From Spinellus fusiger (lineage: Eukaryota > Mucoromycota > Mucoromycetes > Mucorales > Phycomycetaceae): a stretch of 18,116 bases of DNA. The DNA lies in NCBI GenBank assembly GCA_025094145.1, contig JALLLS010000170.1, forward strand, positions 1 to 18,116, in the 5' to 3' direction. Position 1 is the stretch's first letter. Every line of letters starts with the position of its first letter. The position numbers and the translations under genes are program-made. The notes beneath the pieces were generated by a model. It worked only from the letters and a program-made list of their open reading frames with translations. It was not told the DNA's origin and searched no databases. Below, piece by piece: positions 9,601 through 18,116 of the stretch.

Positions 9601-11227
9601 ATGCCTCGTCGAAGTTATCATGATGACGCTAGAGTTGCGACATTTACAGAAGACTACCGCTCAACCCAGAAAGAGAAGCACATGACACCCAGCACTGTAA
9701 GACTGGCATCTCATAACAAAACAAGAGTCGCCTATTTCCACGATGAAGGTGTCGGCAATTATCACTATGGAGTAAGCGATAGTGGTATAGACTGTTGAGT
9801 AGCCGTCCACTATTAACACTCAACCTACTAGGAAAGACATCCAATGAAGCCTCACCGACTCACTCTGACTAATCACCTTGTCCTCAACTATGGACTCCAC
9901 CAGAAGATGGAGATCTACCAACCAAGACGAGCGACTGACTCTGAGATATTGGAATTTCATGCTGAAGACTACATTGACTTTCTCAAGAGGTAAAACCCAC
10001 CCTCACTAAAGGCATAACTTGACAAGCGTGTAGAGTGACACCTGACAATGCAGAACAGTTTGAATCTCTCTTTCAGCGTTTCAATGTAGGCGACGATTGT
10101 CCTATTTTTGATGGCATCTATGACTTTTGTCAGCGGTATGCAGGAGCCACGATTGAAGCATCGAGAAAACTCATCGCCAATGGTGCAGATATTTGTATTA
10201 ATTGGTCGGGTGGACTTCATCATGCAAAGAAATGTGAAGCCAGTGGATTTTGTTATGTAAATGACATTGTTCTGGGCATTCTGGAATTGCTAAGGTAAAA
10301 TGCCGAGTCATAGAGCCAACGGTGAATTGCATGAGAACTCATTGGATTCTTATACATACAAGATACTTCCCTCGAGTGCTCTATGTTGATATTGACATTC
10401 ATCACGGTGATGGTGTGCAGGAAGCCTTTTATCTCACCGATCGTGTCATGACCGTCTCCTTTCATAAATACAACGGTGACTTTTTCCCTGGTACTGGACA
10501 CATTGACGAAATAGGCTCCTCACTTGGAAAGTATTATTCTGTCAATGTCCCCCTTCGTGATGGCATTGATGATGATGCCTATGTCTGGCTGTTTAAAGAA
10601 GTCATTGATGCAGTCATGAGCACATTCCAACCTTCTGCTATTGTGCTTCAGTGTGGTGCTGACTCTCTTGGCTGTGATAGATTGGGCTGCTTTAATCTTA
10701 GCATTGAAGCCCATGGAAGATGTGTGCAGATCATAAAGGGTTTTAAGCTTCCTCTTCTGGTAGTGGGGGGTGGTGGCTATACGGTTCGCAACGTCGCGCG
10801 ATGCTGGACATACGAGACGTCGATCCTTGTGGATACCACGCTTTCCAATGATCTCCCACCCAACATGTACAGGGACTTCTTTCGGCCTGACTATAAGCTG
10901 CATCCTCATCTTTCTGGTCGTGTCGAGAACCAGAACGATAGACAATATTTACTCAAAGTGCGTGAACGAGTGATGGAACAGCTGAGATACTTAGATGCTG
11001 CACCCAGCATTCAAATGCAGGAGATTCCTCCAGATATTCAAGGTTTTCTGGACGGTGAGCTTGAGAATAGAGATGCAGAGGATGATTCCGAGATTGGGAA
11101 GGATAGACGGCGACTTGGAGGGCGTGCCATTCTAGAAGGAGAGTGGTATGAAGATGATGATGACAATGATGGAGATGCTAGAGATTCATTATGGCAAAAA
11201 GAGAATAGAATGGATATTGATGTGTAG
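9601..11227 (+). CDS. HOS2: Class I histone deacetylase, Hos2/HDAC3 type
   Basis: Zinc-dependent lysine deacetylase, the catalytic subunit of the Set3 complex in yeast and of NCoR/SMRT complexes in animals (as HDAC3). Exons 9601-9771, 9832-9989, 10034-10294, 10363-11227; phases agree and give 484 residues. Signature blocks: [54 protein letters not shown] with the active-site H172-H173, [20 protein letters not shown] with zinc ligands D208 and H210, [17 protein letters not shown] with ligand D297, and [18 protein letters not shown] with catalytic Y336. The catalytic residues are all present. [23 protein letters not shown] and ARCWTYET place it with Hos2/HDAC3 rather than Rpd3. A 42-residue extension precedes [17 protein letters not shown]28 is an alternative start, but ATG 9601 has good context (CACCTACC before it). 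The C-terminus is acidic, with a run of Asp near residue 455. Confidence 0.95.
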
Positions 11228-11319
11228 AGCACATATTTGATTTTATAACTTATATTCTGGTCTTGTTTTTATTCATTCTATTCATTTGATTCATTCTGTT
11301 TGTATCCTACACGTCTCTT

Positions 11320-11346
11320 CATACATACATACGTACATACATACAT
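11320..11346. repeat. (CATA)n microsatellite
   Basis: About seven tandem CATA units with one CGTA interruption, roughly 100 bp after the HOS2 stop. Confidence 0.85.
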
Positions 11347-11422
11347 CTGTCTATTTTTTTTCGTCGTTGTCGTCGTCGATATCTCGACAGTCTATTTTTT
11401 CGAGGTGTAAGGGATATCAGCC

Positions 11423-11488
11423 GATTCTTTTATTTACAGTCTCTGGATATCGATTGATTCTTTTATTTACAGTCTCTGGATATCGATT
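11423..11488. repeat. 33-bp tandem repeat, two perfect copies
   Basis: Copies at 11423-11455 and 11456-11488 are identical, and a partial copy (GGATATC) precedes them at about 11412. Each unit contains TTTTATTTACAG, which looks like a splice acceptor. The repeat lies in the 3' flank of HOS2. Confidence 0.9.
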
Positions 11489-11700
11489 CTTGTGTCTATT
11501 ATTAAATAGAGTATGAAAGGTAGAGTTTTATATTTATATTTATTTAGGTGCTTTGTGGAAGGTAAGATAGAATGCTACTATATCTTTAGGTGTTTTAGAA
11601 TGGCCCACCAATATTTGTTATTTCCCAAGATGAAGTCTATTGTGTTGTACTTTTATGATAATGATAGTGATAATAATAATAGCTATAGCTATAGTCATGA

Positions 11701-11810
11701 TACTACTACTACTGCTACTGCTACTGCTGCTACTGCTGCTACTGCTACTGCTGCTACTGCTACTGCTACTGCTACTACTACTACTAATAATAATAATACT
11801 ACCACTAATA
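11701..11810. repeat. (TAC/TGC)n then (TAA)n trinucleotide array
   Basis: TACTAC, TACTGC and TGCTGC triplets alternate over about 90 bp, followed by AAT triplets. It stays in a single triplet phase, so it yields long open frames (poly-Thr/Ala, poly-Leu) that are artefacts of the repeat. Confidence 0.9.
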
Positions 11811-13320
11811 ATTAACTTGACCTACATAGGATAAGGAAGATCATTGGAGATAGCTATAGATATTAGTGTCAATCTATGCATGAAATGGTTTTACGTTATG
11901 CATTGCTCGTGTTCCTGGAGTCAGGCGTCTAATCATCATGAAAACATACTGATTCATTGTTAAATCACTTTATCTTGAGGTATAATATATTCTCTATACC
12001 TTTCTTTGATCTCTCTATAGAAACTGAGCACAACACCTACGAAAAGAAATACTCTATTTTTTACATAAAACGAAGCTCTATTACTAACGCCTACAGGATG
12101 TTCATAAGCTGGACTAAATGTCACGTGTGTATTATACTCACAATTTTAAATCGGCGTTCTATCTATTTCGAAATAAAGTCTCGAAATAATAAAGGCTCAA
12201 AGTAGAATATTACCAAATACAGATATTTTTATCGATGGGTAGTGACCAAAATAGGGAATAATATAGACTGTGTTGAGAGAATACATAACGTACCCATTTC
12301 TGCTAGTGAATGATGATTGGAGAGAGGGAGTATAAATAAAGTAGACCAGACATGCTAAAATAATTTCCATGATTGCCACTACTCTGCATTGTGAACACAC
12401 TTTAGAATAGAGTTTATTATGGTAAGAGTGGTGTGCATAATAAAGATATCCATTGACTTGTACTATTTTAGCAAATAATAAGTACACATCAGTAGAAAAT
12501 AGATAAAATAGATAAAAGAAGTAAAAGCAGTAGATCGCACCAAGTCATCAGCCACATCTATTCATTGTATTGGCTATAACCATCTTGTTAGCAGTAAAGT
12601 TCACCCACATCTTAGTGAATTCTCTTTCTTTTTAATTTACTATCACGGCTATTATGACATCATGTTTATTGTCTTGTAGTGTAGGTGAACTAAACATTTC
12701 TATCAGGACAAACATCTTCACTTGTCACACGACAATCCACGGTTGCCATGGGAGACATGTACTTATCAATAAAGGGTGGATTGTTTGATCTATTGATTCC
12801 AGACCAATATCCTCTTACACTTTATTCATAAATTATTATCGCACTATTAGCAAAGACATTGGCACGTACAAAGATGAGTAGAAAGACAACGAGCATTTGT
12901 TATTTAACTTGCATTTGGATAAAGCAAGAGTAATGTATCAAGGCCTACAAAAGCACTAATGCAGTGATATCTGTACAGGACATCTTGAATAAAAGACAAG
13001 TTTATGGGCTTCATTGGACAAAAGTTCTTATAAAAAGTAGACAATTTATTCTGAAAAGATGTGACAATTATTTAAAGAAAAAGTGCGACAAAGATTTGTG
13101 AAAATAGTGTATATCAGGAACGATTAAGCTTTTATGGTAGAGTGAGTACAACCCCACCCTCGTACAAGTGAAAGATAGCAGCTTCAATGAAGGGTCTGTC
13201 TGATTGAATTCTCCTTAATATTGACAGCTGGAAATAAAATGTAAACTGTACTCATTCTTTTATCTCTTCATTTACATTACACAGTGGATGTGGTTGTTTT
13301 ATTCTAGTACTACATTTCAG

Positions 13321-13357
13321 TCTTACGTGATAATCTTATGTGATAATCTTATGTGAT
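13321..13357. repeat. 13-bp tandem repeat
   Basis: Nearly three copies of TCTTATGTGATAA; the first has one difference (TCTTACGTGATAA). Confidence 0.85.
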
Positions 13358-13724
13358 CTTCATAAGCTGTAGTGTAAGATATTCTTCCCACTTGCCAGCT
13401 GTTGTGCTTTTATTTTCATAGTCAACATTGATTCACAATAGCTATTTGATAAGAGTCAACAGAATGAAATTTAAATTATTCAGCAATAGTAAAAAAAAGA
13501 AAGTTTATACTAATTTCTCTTGTATCCAATAGAAATGAAGCTTATTGTTATTTAAAAAGGGAGAAATAAGAGAAAAATCACTGGTTACCTAGAGAGAGAG
13601 CATGGGCTTAATTCTTCCTTATTGTTGTTGTGTAAAATAAGAGCAATGAATACAATAGAGGAGTCACAAAGCCATTGATAAGTGAGTCTATGAAGACATA
13701 GAAGAAGACGTGTGACTCTGAGTG

Positions 13725-13887
13725 ATTATTATTATTATTAGTAGTAGTAGTAGTAATGGGTGTTATTATCATTATTATTACTATTATCATTATTATTACT
13801 ATTATCATTATTATTACTATTATCATTATTATCATTATTATCATTATTATTATTATTATTATCACCAACACCAACACCAACACTACT
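13725..13887. repeat. Compound ATT/GTA/ATC/ACC triplet array
   Basis: Starts with (ATT)n and (AGT)n, then three perfect copies of the 18-bp unit ATTATTATTACTATTATC at 13771-13824, two ATTATTATC units, a longer (ATT)n ATC block to 13863, and three ACCAAC units. The layered structure suggests repeated duplication of short blocks. Open frames through it are artefacts. Confidence 0.9.
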
Positions 13888-14277
13888 ATTCTCATTATTG
13901 TGTCTTGTTTCTTTCATTTACTTTGGGCATGAATTAAAAGCCTTGTGTCTGCTATTAAATGCTTCTTTATGGAAATCACTAGAACCACGAGGGAGATTCT
14001 TTGTCATCTACCAATTAAAGTTTGTCGTCATAAAAACAATGAGGTGTTATCCACTTCTCTTCTTTCCAAGAGTAGCAGGGTCAGGGGTAGCATTCTTAAA
14101 CATGCAACAGAGTCCACCTGTTTTAGAGTGCTTTCCCTCTGTCTTTGATGACGAGTGGTTAGGAAGAAAAGAGGGTTTAGTGTGTCTTTCTCCAGCCACT
14201 GTTTTATTTTGCCTGTCAAGTCTGGCTGATACCGAAAAACCGGACTTAGTGTCGACACCAAGAGAAAGAGTGCAGGA

Positions 14278-14303
14278 AATAAAATAAAATAAAAATAAAA
14301 AAT
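14278..14303. repeat. (AAATA)n tract
   Basis: Short pentanucleotide A/T array containing several AATAAA hexamers. Confidence 0.75.
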
Positions 14304-14494
14304 ATTGGTTTACTAACCCAGAAGTACGCCTTCTATATGAATGGCCCTCAGCAAAACACACTAGCTTTTCTCTTTATTGAAAACACCCAATCACCCTCCA
14401 GGATTATTCCTCATACATACCGTGAGAGAAGAATACAACGACAAGTAATAGACGGTCATGACAAGAGAATCTTCTTCCCTTAAATAGATGGATC

Positions 14495-14520
14495 TCTTTT
14501 TTTTCTTTTTTTTCTTTTTT
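14495..14520. repeat. T-rich tract with CTTTT interruptions
   Basis: Two T8-type runs broken by C, about 260 bp upstream of the APE2 TATA box. Poly(dT) tracts often exclude nucleosomes in fungal promoters; that role here is inference. Confidence 0.7.
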
Positions 14521-14688
14521 GAACTCTATCCCTCTGATTCTGAGGACGACACGCGTAGTCCTATTGAATCTCAATAAGGCTAGGGATGTCTAGATTAGGT
14601 GCTTATTGCTGGAAATAGGATCCAGGACCTGTCATTGACTGACACAAGTTTGTTTTTCTGTTTGGCAGTCTTCCTATTCTTCGCATTC

Positions 14689-14739
14689 TACCAATGAAAA
14701 TGGCTTAATCTTTGTTATAATACCAATGAAAATGGCTTA
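14689..14739 (+). promoter_or_regulatory. Two perfect 19-bp CCAAT-containing direct repeats before APE2
   Basis: TACCAATGAAAATGGCTTA occurs at 14689-14707 and again at 14721-14739, starts 32 bp apart (about three helical turns). Each carries CCAAT, the site of the Hap/NF-Y complex, followed by ATGGC. The second ends 37 bp before the TATA box. The arrangement fits a paired upstream activating element. Confidence 0.6.
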
Positions 14740-14776
14740 TTATATACTATACAGTCTACTTTGATGATTGAGAAGA

Positions 14777-14784
14777 TATAAAAG
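14777..14784 (+). promoter_or_regulatory. TATA box for APE2
   Basis: Consensus TATAAAAG, 180 bp upstream of the APE2 ATG and just downstream of the CCAAT repeats. A TTTTCACAG motif in the leader around 14843-14851 could be an acceptor of a leader intron, but no donor is evident in the short space after the TATA box. Confidence 0.6.
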
Positions 14785-14956
14785 GGACCGTCAAATTCAC
14801 CTGCCTGATCTATTTACTTTATCCTATTTCTTCTTCTTCTGTTTTCACAGGTAGGAAGACCTATTCAATCTTATTCATGTGTTGAGGTTGTGTGCCCTGT
14901 TTTCTCATTCTAAAAGAAAAAATGAATCCTTTGTTGATAGGGAATACTATTTTATT

Positions 14957-17900
14957 ATGTGTGTCAAAACTGCTGCCAAATCTGAGAGACAGGTCTTGCC
15001 TACCAATGTCACACCGTTGCATTATGATCTTACCCTTCAGCCTAACCTGGAGACCTTTGACTTTCTTGGTCACGTCAAGGTTGAGTAAGTCATAAGGAGA
15101 GAGAGATGTGGTTGCCGATACTTTCATTTCCCACTTACCAATGTGCATTGTGCATTGTGCATTGTGCATTGTGAATTCACAGTTTAAACATCAATGAGGA
15201 CTCTACAAAGATCTCCTTCAATGCCAACGGTCTCAAGATTGTGTCTGCTACTGTTGCCTATGTTGATATCAAGACAGAATCCACGTAAGTTGACCAGACG
15301 TATGGAGTATGCATTGTGGGAAGACAAGTGACCAATACAAACACAATTACAATCTGCAGCCAGACAGCCACTGATATTGCCTATGATGAAAAGAAGGAAT
15401 CTGTGACCCTGACCTTTGCAGAGACCCTCAAGGCCAACTCAAAGACTGTATTGGACATCAAGTTCAATGGTGTTTTGAACGACCAAATGGCTGGTTTCTA
15501 CAGATCTTCCTACAAAGATGCCAATGGAGAAACCCGCTACTTGGCTACTACTCAATTCGAGTCCACAGATGCCAGACGTGCATTCCCATGCTGGGATGAG
15601 GTACTTGTTGTTGTTGTTGATAGAAAGGGAGGAGAACTTGTATCAAAGAAAGTCATCACTAAAACAGAAACAACACCTTGTTTTTTCTTCCTTGTGTGTG
15701 TACCATAGCCTGCCCTCAAGGCTACTTTTGATATTACCCTGGTTGTCCCTGCCCACTTGACAGCCTTGTCCAACATGGATGTCCTATCCGACAAGCCTTA
15801 CCCTACTGAGACCCAGACATCAGGAGAAGTCCTCAAGCAAGTCAAATACTCCACCACCCCCCTCATGAGCACCTACTTGGTTGCCTTTGTTGTGGGTCCC
15901 TTTGAATACATTGAAGACTTCTCTTCTGGTGAGCACAACGGCCAGCCCATTCGCTCCCGTGTCTACACTCTGCCAGGTGTTGTTGAGCAAGGTCGTCATG
16001 CTCTCAATGTGTGTGTCAAGGCCATTGAATACTTTGCCAAGGTGTTTGGTGAACCCTACCCTCTCCCTAAGATCGACATGGTGGCCATTCCTGATTTCGA
16101 AGCAGGTGCTATGGAGAACTGGGGTCTTGTCACCTACCGCACCGTCGCTCTCTTGTTTGACGAAAAGTCCTCTTCCATCTCTTCCAAGAAGAGCACTGCC
16201 TACACTGTATGCCATGAGATTGCTCACCAGTGGTTTGGTAACCTGGTCACCATGGAGTGGTGGGACCATCTCTGGCTGAACGAGGGATTTGCCACCTGGG
16301 TCGGTTGGTTGGCTGTGGACAATGTCTTCCCTGACTGGGATATATGGACCTCCTTTGTCAACTCAGACATGCCTAGTGCATTGAAGCTTGATGCCCTGCG
16401 TTCTTCTCACCCCATTGAAGTGGCTGTGAACGACCCTGCAGAAATCCAGCAGATCTTTGATGCCATCTCCTACTACAAGGGTGCCAGTGTGATTCGCATG
16501 TTGAGCTCTTGGTTGGGTGTGGACATCTTCTTGGCAGGTGTCAGACGCTACTTGAGCCGACACAAGTGGGGCAATGCCTCTACCAACGATCTGTGGGTTG
16601 CTCTCAGTGAGGAAGCTGGTGTGGATGTCTCCGAGTTCATGACTCTCTGGACCCGCCATGTTGGATACCCTGTGTTGAAGGTAGAGACAGATGAGACCAC
16701 CTACAAGGTCAGTCAGTCCCGCTACCTCTCTACAGGTGATCTTACTGAAGAGGAAGACAGGTAAGAAAGAAAGAGAGAAAGAGAGAAAGAGAGAGAAAAA
16801 GGCTCATCTTCTAACTTATCTGTTGTTCTTCTGCTTGAATTAGCACTGTATGGTGGGCTCCTCTCAATGTTCTTACTACTGAGAAGGTTGAACCCTTAAC
16901 CTTGGTGGAAAAGACACAAACTTTCCCTTTGCCCAAGGATGGTCTTTTCAAGCTCAATGCTGGTCAAACCTCAGTGTACCGCGTCAACTACCCTATTGAG
17001 GCCATTCGCAAGCTTGCTGAAGAAATCAAAAAGGGAGAGGCTGGTCTTTTGTCCAACACCACCGACCGTGTGGGTCTGATTGCTGATGCTGGTAACCTCT
17101 GTGCAAGTGGTGAGCAAGAAACATCTACCTTTTTGGAATTGGTAGAAGCCTTTACCAACGAAACCGACTACTTGTAAGTTGCATGGTGTAAAGGGAGGGG
17201 TATTTATCAGAGAAAAAGAGAGAGAAAAAGAGAGAGAGAGAGAAAGAGAGAGAAATGGAGAAAAAAACCCCCTTTCCACTCGCTCATCTATGTATAACAG
17301 CGTATTGTCTCAACTGAGCACCCATCTCGGTAACATCCTCAGTGTCTGGTATGAACAGCCCAAGGAAGTCCGTAACTGCCTCAAGGCCCTTCGTCGCAGC
17401 TTGTTCTCCCCTCTTGCCCATAAGCTTGGTTGGGAATTCGCAGAGACAGACGACTATGTTACCAACACTCTCCGTGTGCTTGTCATTGCCAATGCTGGTA
17501 AATCCAATGACACTGTCATTGTAGAAGAGGCTAAGCGTCGTTTCTGGGCCTACATGAAGGGCGACTCATCTGCCATCCACCCCAACTTGCGTGGTACTGT
17601 CTACAGCATTGTCCTGAGCTCTGCTGAGGATGAAGAGGAAGAGGTGAAAGTATGGGAGGAAATCTTGAAGGAGGTCAAGAACGAGTCTCTTCCTGATGAC
17701 CAGCGTCTGTTGGCTCTCACTGCCTTGGGTGGTATGAAGAGCCATGCTCTTGTTGTTCGTTTCTTGAACATGAGCTTTGATGAGAAGGAAGTTAGAAACC
17801 AGGATTCCATCTATGTCTACCGATCGTAGGTGTATTTTTACTTCTTGGTTCTAAAGAAGAAGAAAGAAGAAGAAACTCATGTCCTTTTGTTTTTATACTA

Positions 17901-18116
17901 GTCTTGCCACCAACAGCGATGCTCGTGAGGTGTTCTGGGAGTTCTTCAAGAACAACTACATTCGCTTCACTGACAAGTTCGCCAAGTCTGTTACTCTGCT
18001 TGGTGCTGCTACACGTTCTGTGGTGGGTGGCTTTGCTTCCTTTGATAAGATCAAGGATGTTGAAGAGTTCTTTGCAGACAAGGAAGTCAAGGAATTTGTT
18101 CGTGCTCTTCAACAGG
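14957..18116 (+). CDS. APE2: M1 zinc aminopeptidase, Ape2/Aap1/puromycin-sensitive type (3' end outside window)
   Basis: Metallopeptidase of the gluzincin M1 family that removes N-terminal residues from peptides, probably cytosolic. Exons 14957-15084, 15183-15284, 15360-15600, 15709-16760, 16844-17173, 17301-17825, 17902-18116; phases agree, giving 864 residues before the edge. By comparison with human puromycin-sensitive aminopeptidase about 25-30 residues are missing. Domain order: N-terminal beta domain (to about 185) with LPTNVTPLHYDL and [24 protein letters not shown]; catalytic domain with GAMEN at 290-294, HEIAH zinc ligands H326 and H330, catalytic E327, third ligand E349 (HExxH-x18-E), and Y412 in AISYYKGASVIRML; then the C-terminal helical domain. 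No clear signal peptide or membrane segment. Codons strongly favour C-ending (GCC, ACC, TTC) and AAG, unlike the four neighbours, suggesting high expression. Start is the first in-frame ATG. Paralogues Aap1 and Ape2 cannot be told apart here. Confidence 0.94.
15144..15171 (+). repeat. 7-bp tandem repeat in APE2 intron 1
   Basis: Four perfect copies of TGCATTG just before the acceptor of the 98-bp first intron. Confidence 0.9.
16761..16801 (+). repeat. GA-rich tract at the 5' end of APE2 intron 4
   Basis: GTAAGAAAGAAAGAGAG followed by further GA/GAAA units directly after the donor; purine-only for about 35 bases on the sense strand. Confidence 0.85.
17210..17267 (+). repeat. GA-rich tract in APE2 intron 5
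   Basis: AGAGAAAAAGAGAG-type purine run about 40 bases after the donor, inside the longest intron of this gene (127 bp). Confidence 0.85.

Larger units (their letters stand above)
11228..14956. other. 3.7-kb gene-poor, repeat-rich region between HOS2 and APE2
   Basis: AT-rich, with many microsatellites (listed separately) and no frame showing recognisable protein similarity or good codon structure. Frames around 11957-12205 (plus) and 12197-12487 (minus) lie in AT-rich sequence; the second lacks an ATG start. The block 13930-14280 is more complex in composition and open on both strands, but neither translation is recognisable. No tRNA B-box, rRNA or transposon signature was seen by eye. The last 270 bp are the APE2 promoter. 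Confidence 0.6.

Noticed and set aside
11513..11834. Open frames translating to poly-Thr/Ala/Asn and poly-Leu
   Set aside because: They are translations of the triplet array at 11701-11810, not coding sequence.
12197..12487. Minus-strand open frame of 96 codons in the gene-poor island
   Set aside because: It begins at GTG rather than ATG, lies in AT-rich sequence, has no recognisable family pattern and no supporting promoter or splice structure.
13321..13863. Regular repeats as a possible CRISPR array
   Set aside because: Units are directly adjacent without unique spacers, there are no cas genes, and the genome is eukaryotic.
13930..14361. Overlapping open frames on both strands of the more complex segment
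   Set aside because: Both strands are open over the same bases, the plus frame starts inside a microsatellite, and neither translation resembles a known protein. Kept only as a region to test for transcription.
11228..14956. Possible tRNA, rRNA or transposon in the gene-poor island
   Set aside because: I saw no A/B-box pair with a cloverleaf, no terminal inverted repeats with target duplications, and no transposase or reverse-transcriptase motifs. Reading by eye could miss a decayed element.
17179..17300. Open frame through APE2 intron 5 into exon 6
   Set aside because: Reading on from exon 5 meets TAA immediately; the open intron frame is chance within the GA tract.

Overview
This window is an ordinary, intron-rich stretch of a fungal nuclear chromosome. 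All five protein genes recognised are conserved eukaryotic housekeeping or regulatory genes, and two of them (a MUB1/samB-type MYND protein and a fungal plasma-membrane Nha1/Sod2 antiporter) are characteristic of fungi. The coding regions carry 28 short introns (35 to 153 bp) with GT-AG ends, a density seen in filamentous and early-diverging fungi rather than budding yeasts. I cannot fix the lineage further; an early-diverging (Mucoromycota-like) or other intron-rich fungus is an inference.

Layout. (1) 1-3230, minus: TRAPPC8/Trs85 subunit of the TRAPPIII tethering complex, 10 exons in the window, cut at the left edge. (2) 3525-5054, minus: MUB1/samB, two exons, complete. (3) 5055-6382: 1.3 kb divergent intergenic region with simple repeats and an unresolved open frame on the minus strand. 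(4) 6383-9284, plus: NHA1 Na+/H+ antiporter, 10 exons including a 29-bp microexon, complete. (5) 9601-11227, plus: HOS2/HDAC3-type class I histone deacetylase, four exons, complete. (6) 11228-14956: 3.7 kb AT-rich, microsatellite-rich region with no supportable gene. (7) 14957-18116, plus: M1 zinc aminopeptidase of the Ape2/Aap1/puromycin-sensitive type, seven exons in the window, cut at the right edge.

How the genes relate. They do not form a pathway or cluster: membrane tethering (TRAPPC8), ubiquitin-dependent turnover (MUB1), ion homeostasis (NHA1), chromatin (HOS2) and peptide turnover (APE2). The one shared feature I can see is regulatory: the palindrome TCACGTGA, in the context RTCACGTGA, lies upstream of TRAPPC8, MUB1 and HOS2. 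APE2 has a different promoter (two perfect 19-bp repeats each carrying CCAAT, then a TATA box), strongly C-ending codon choice and purine-rich introns, suggesting high expression.

I found no mobile element, CRISPR array, tRNA or rRNA, and no undescribed multi-gene system. The exon models come from reading splice sites by eye and checking that phase and family similarity hold across every junction.
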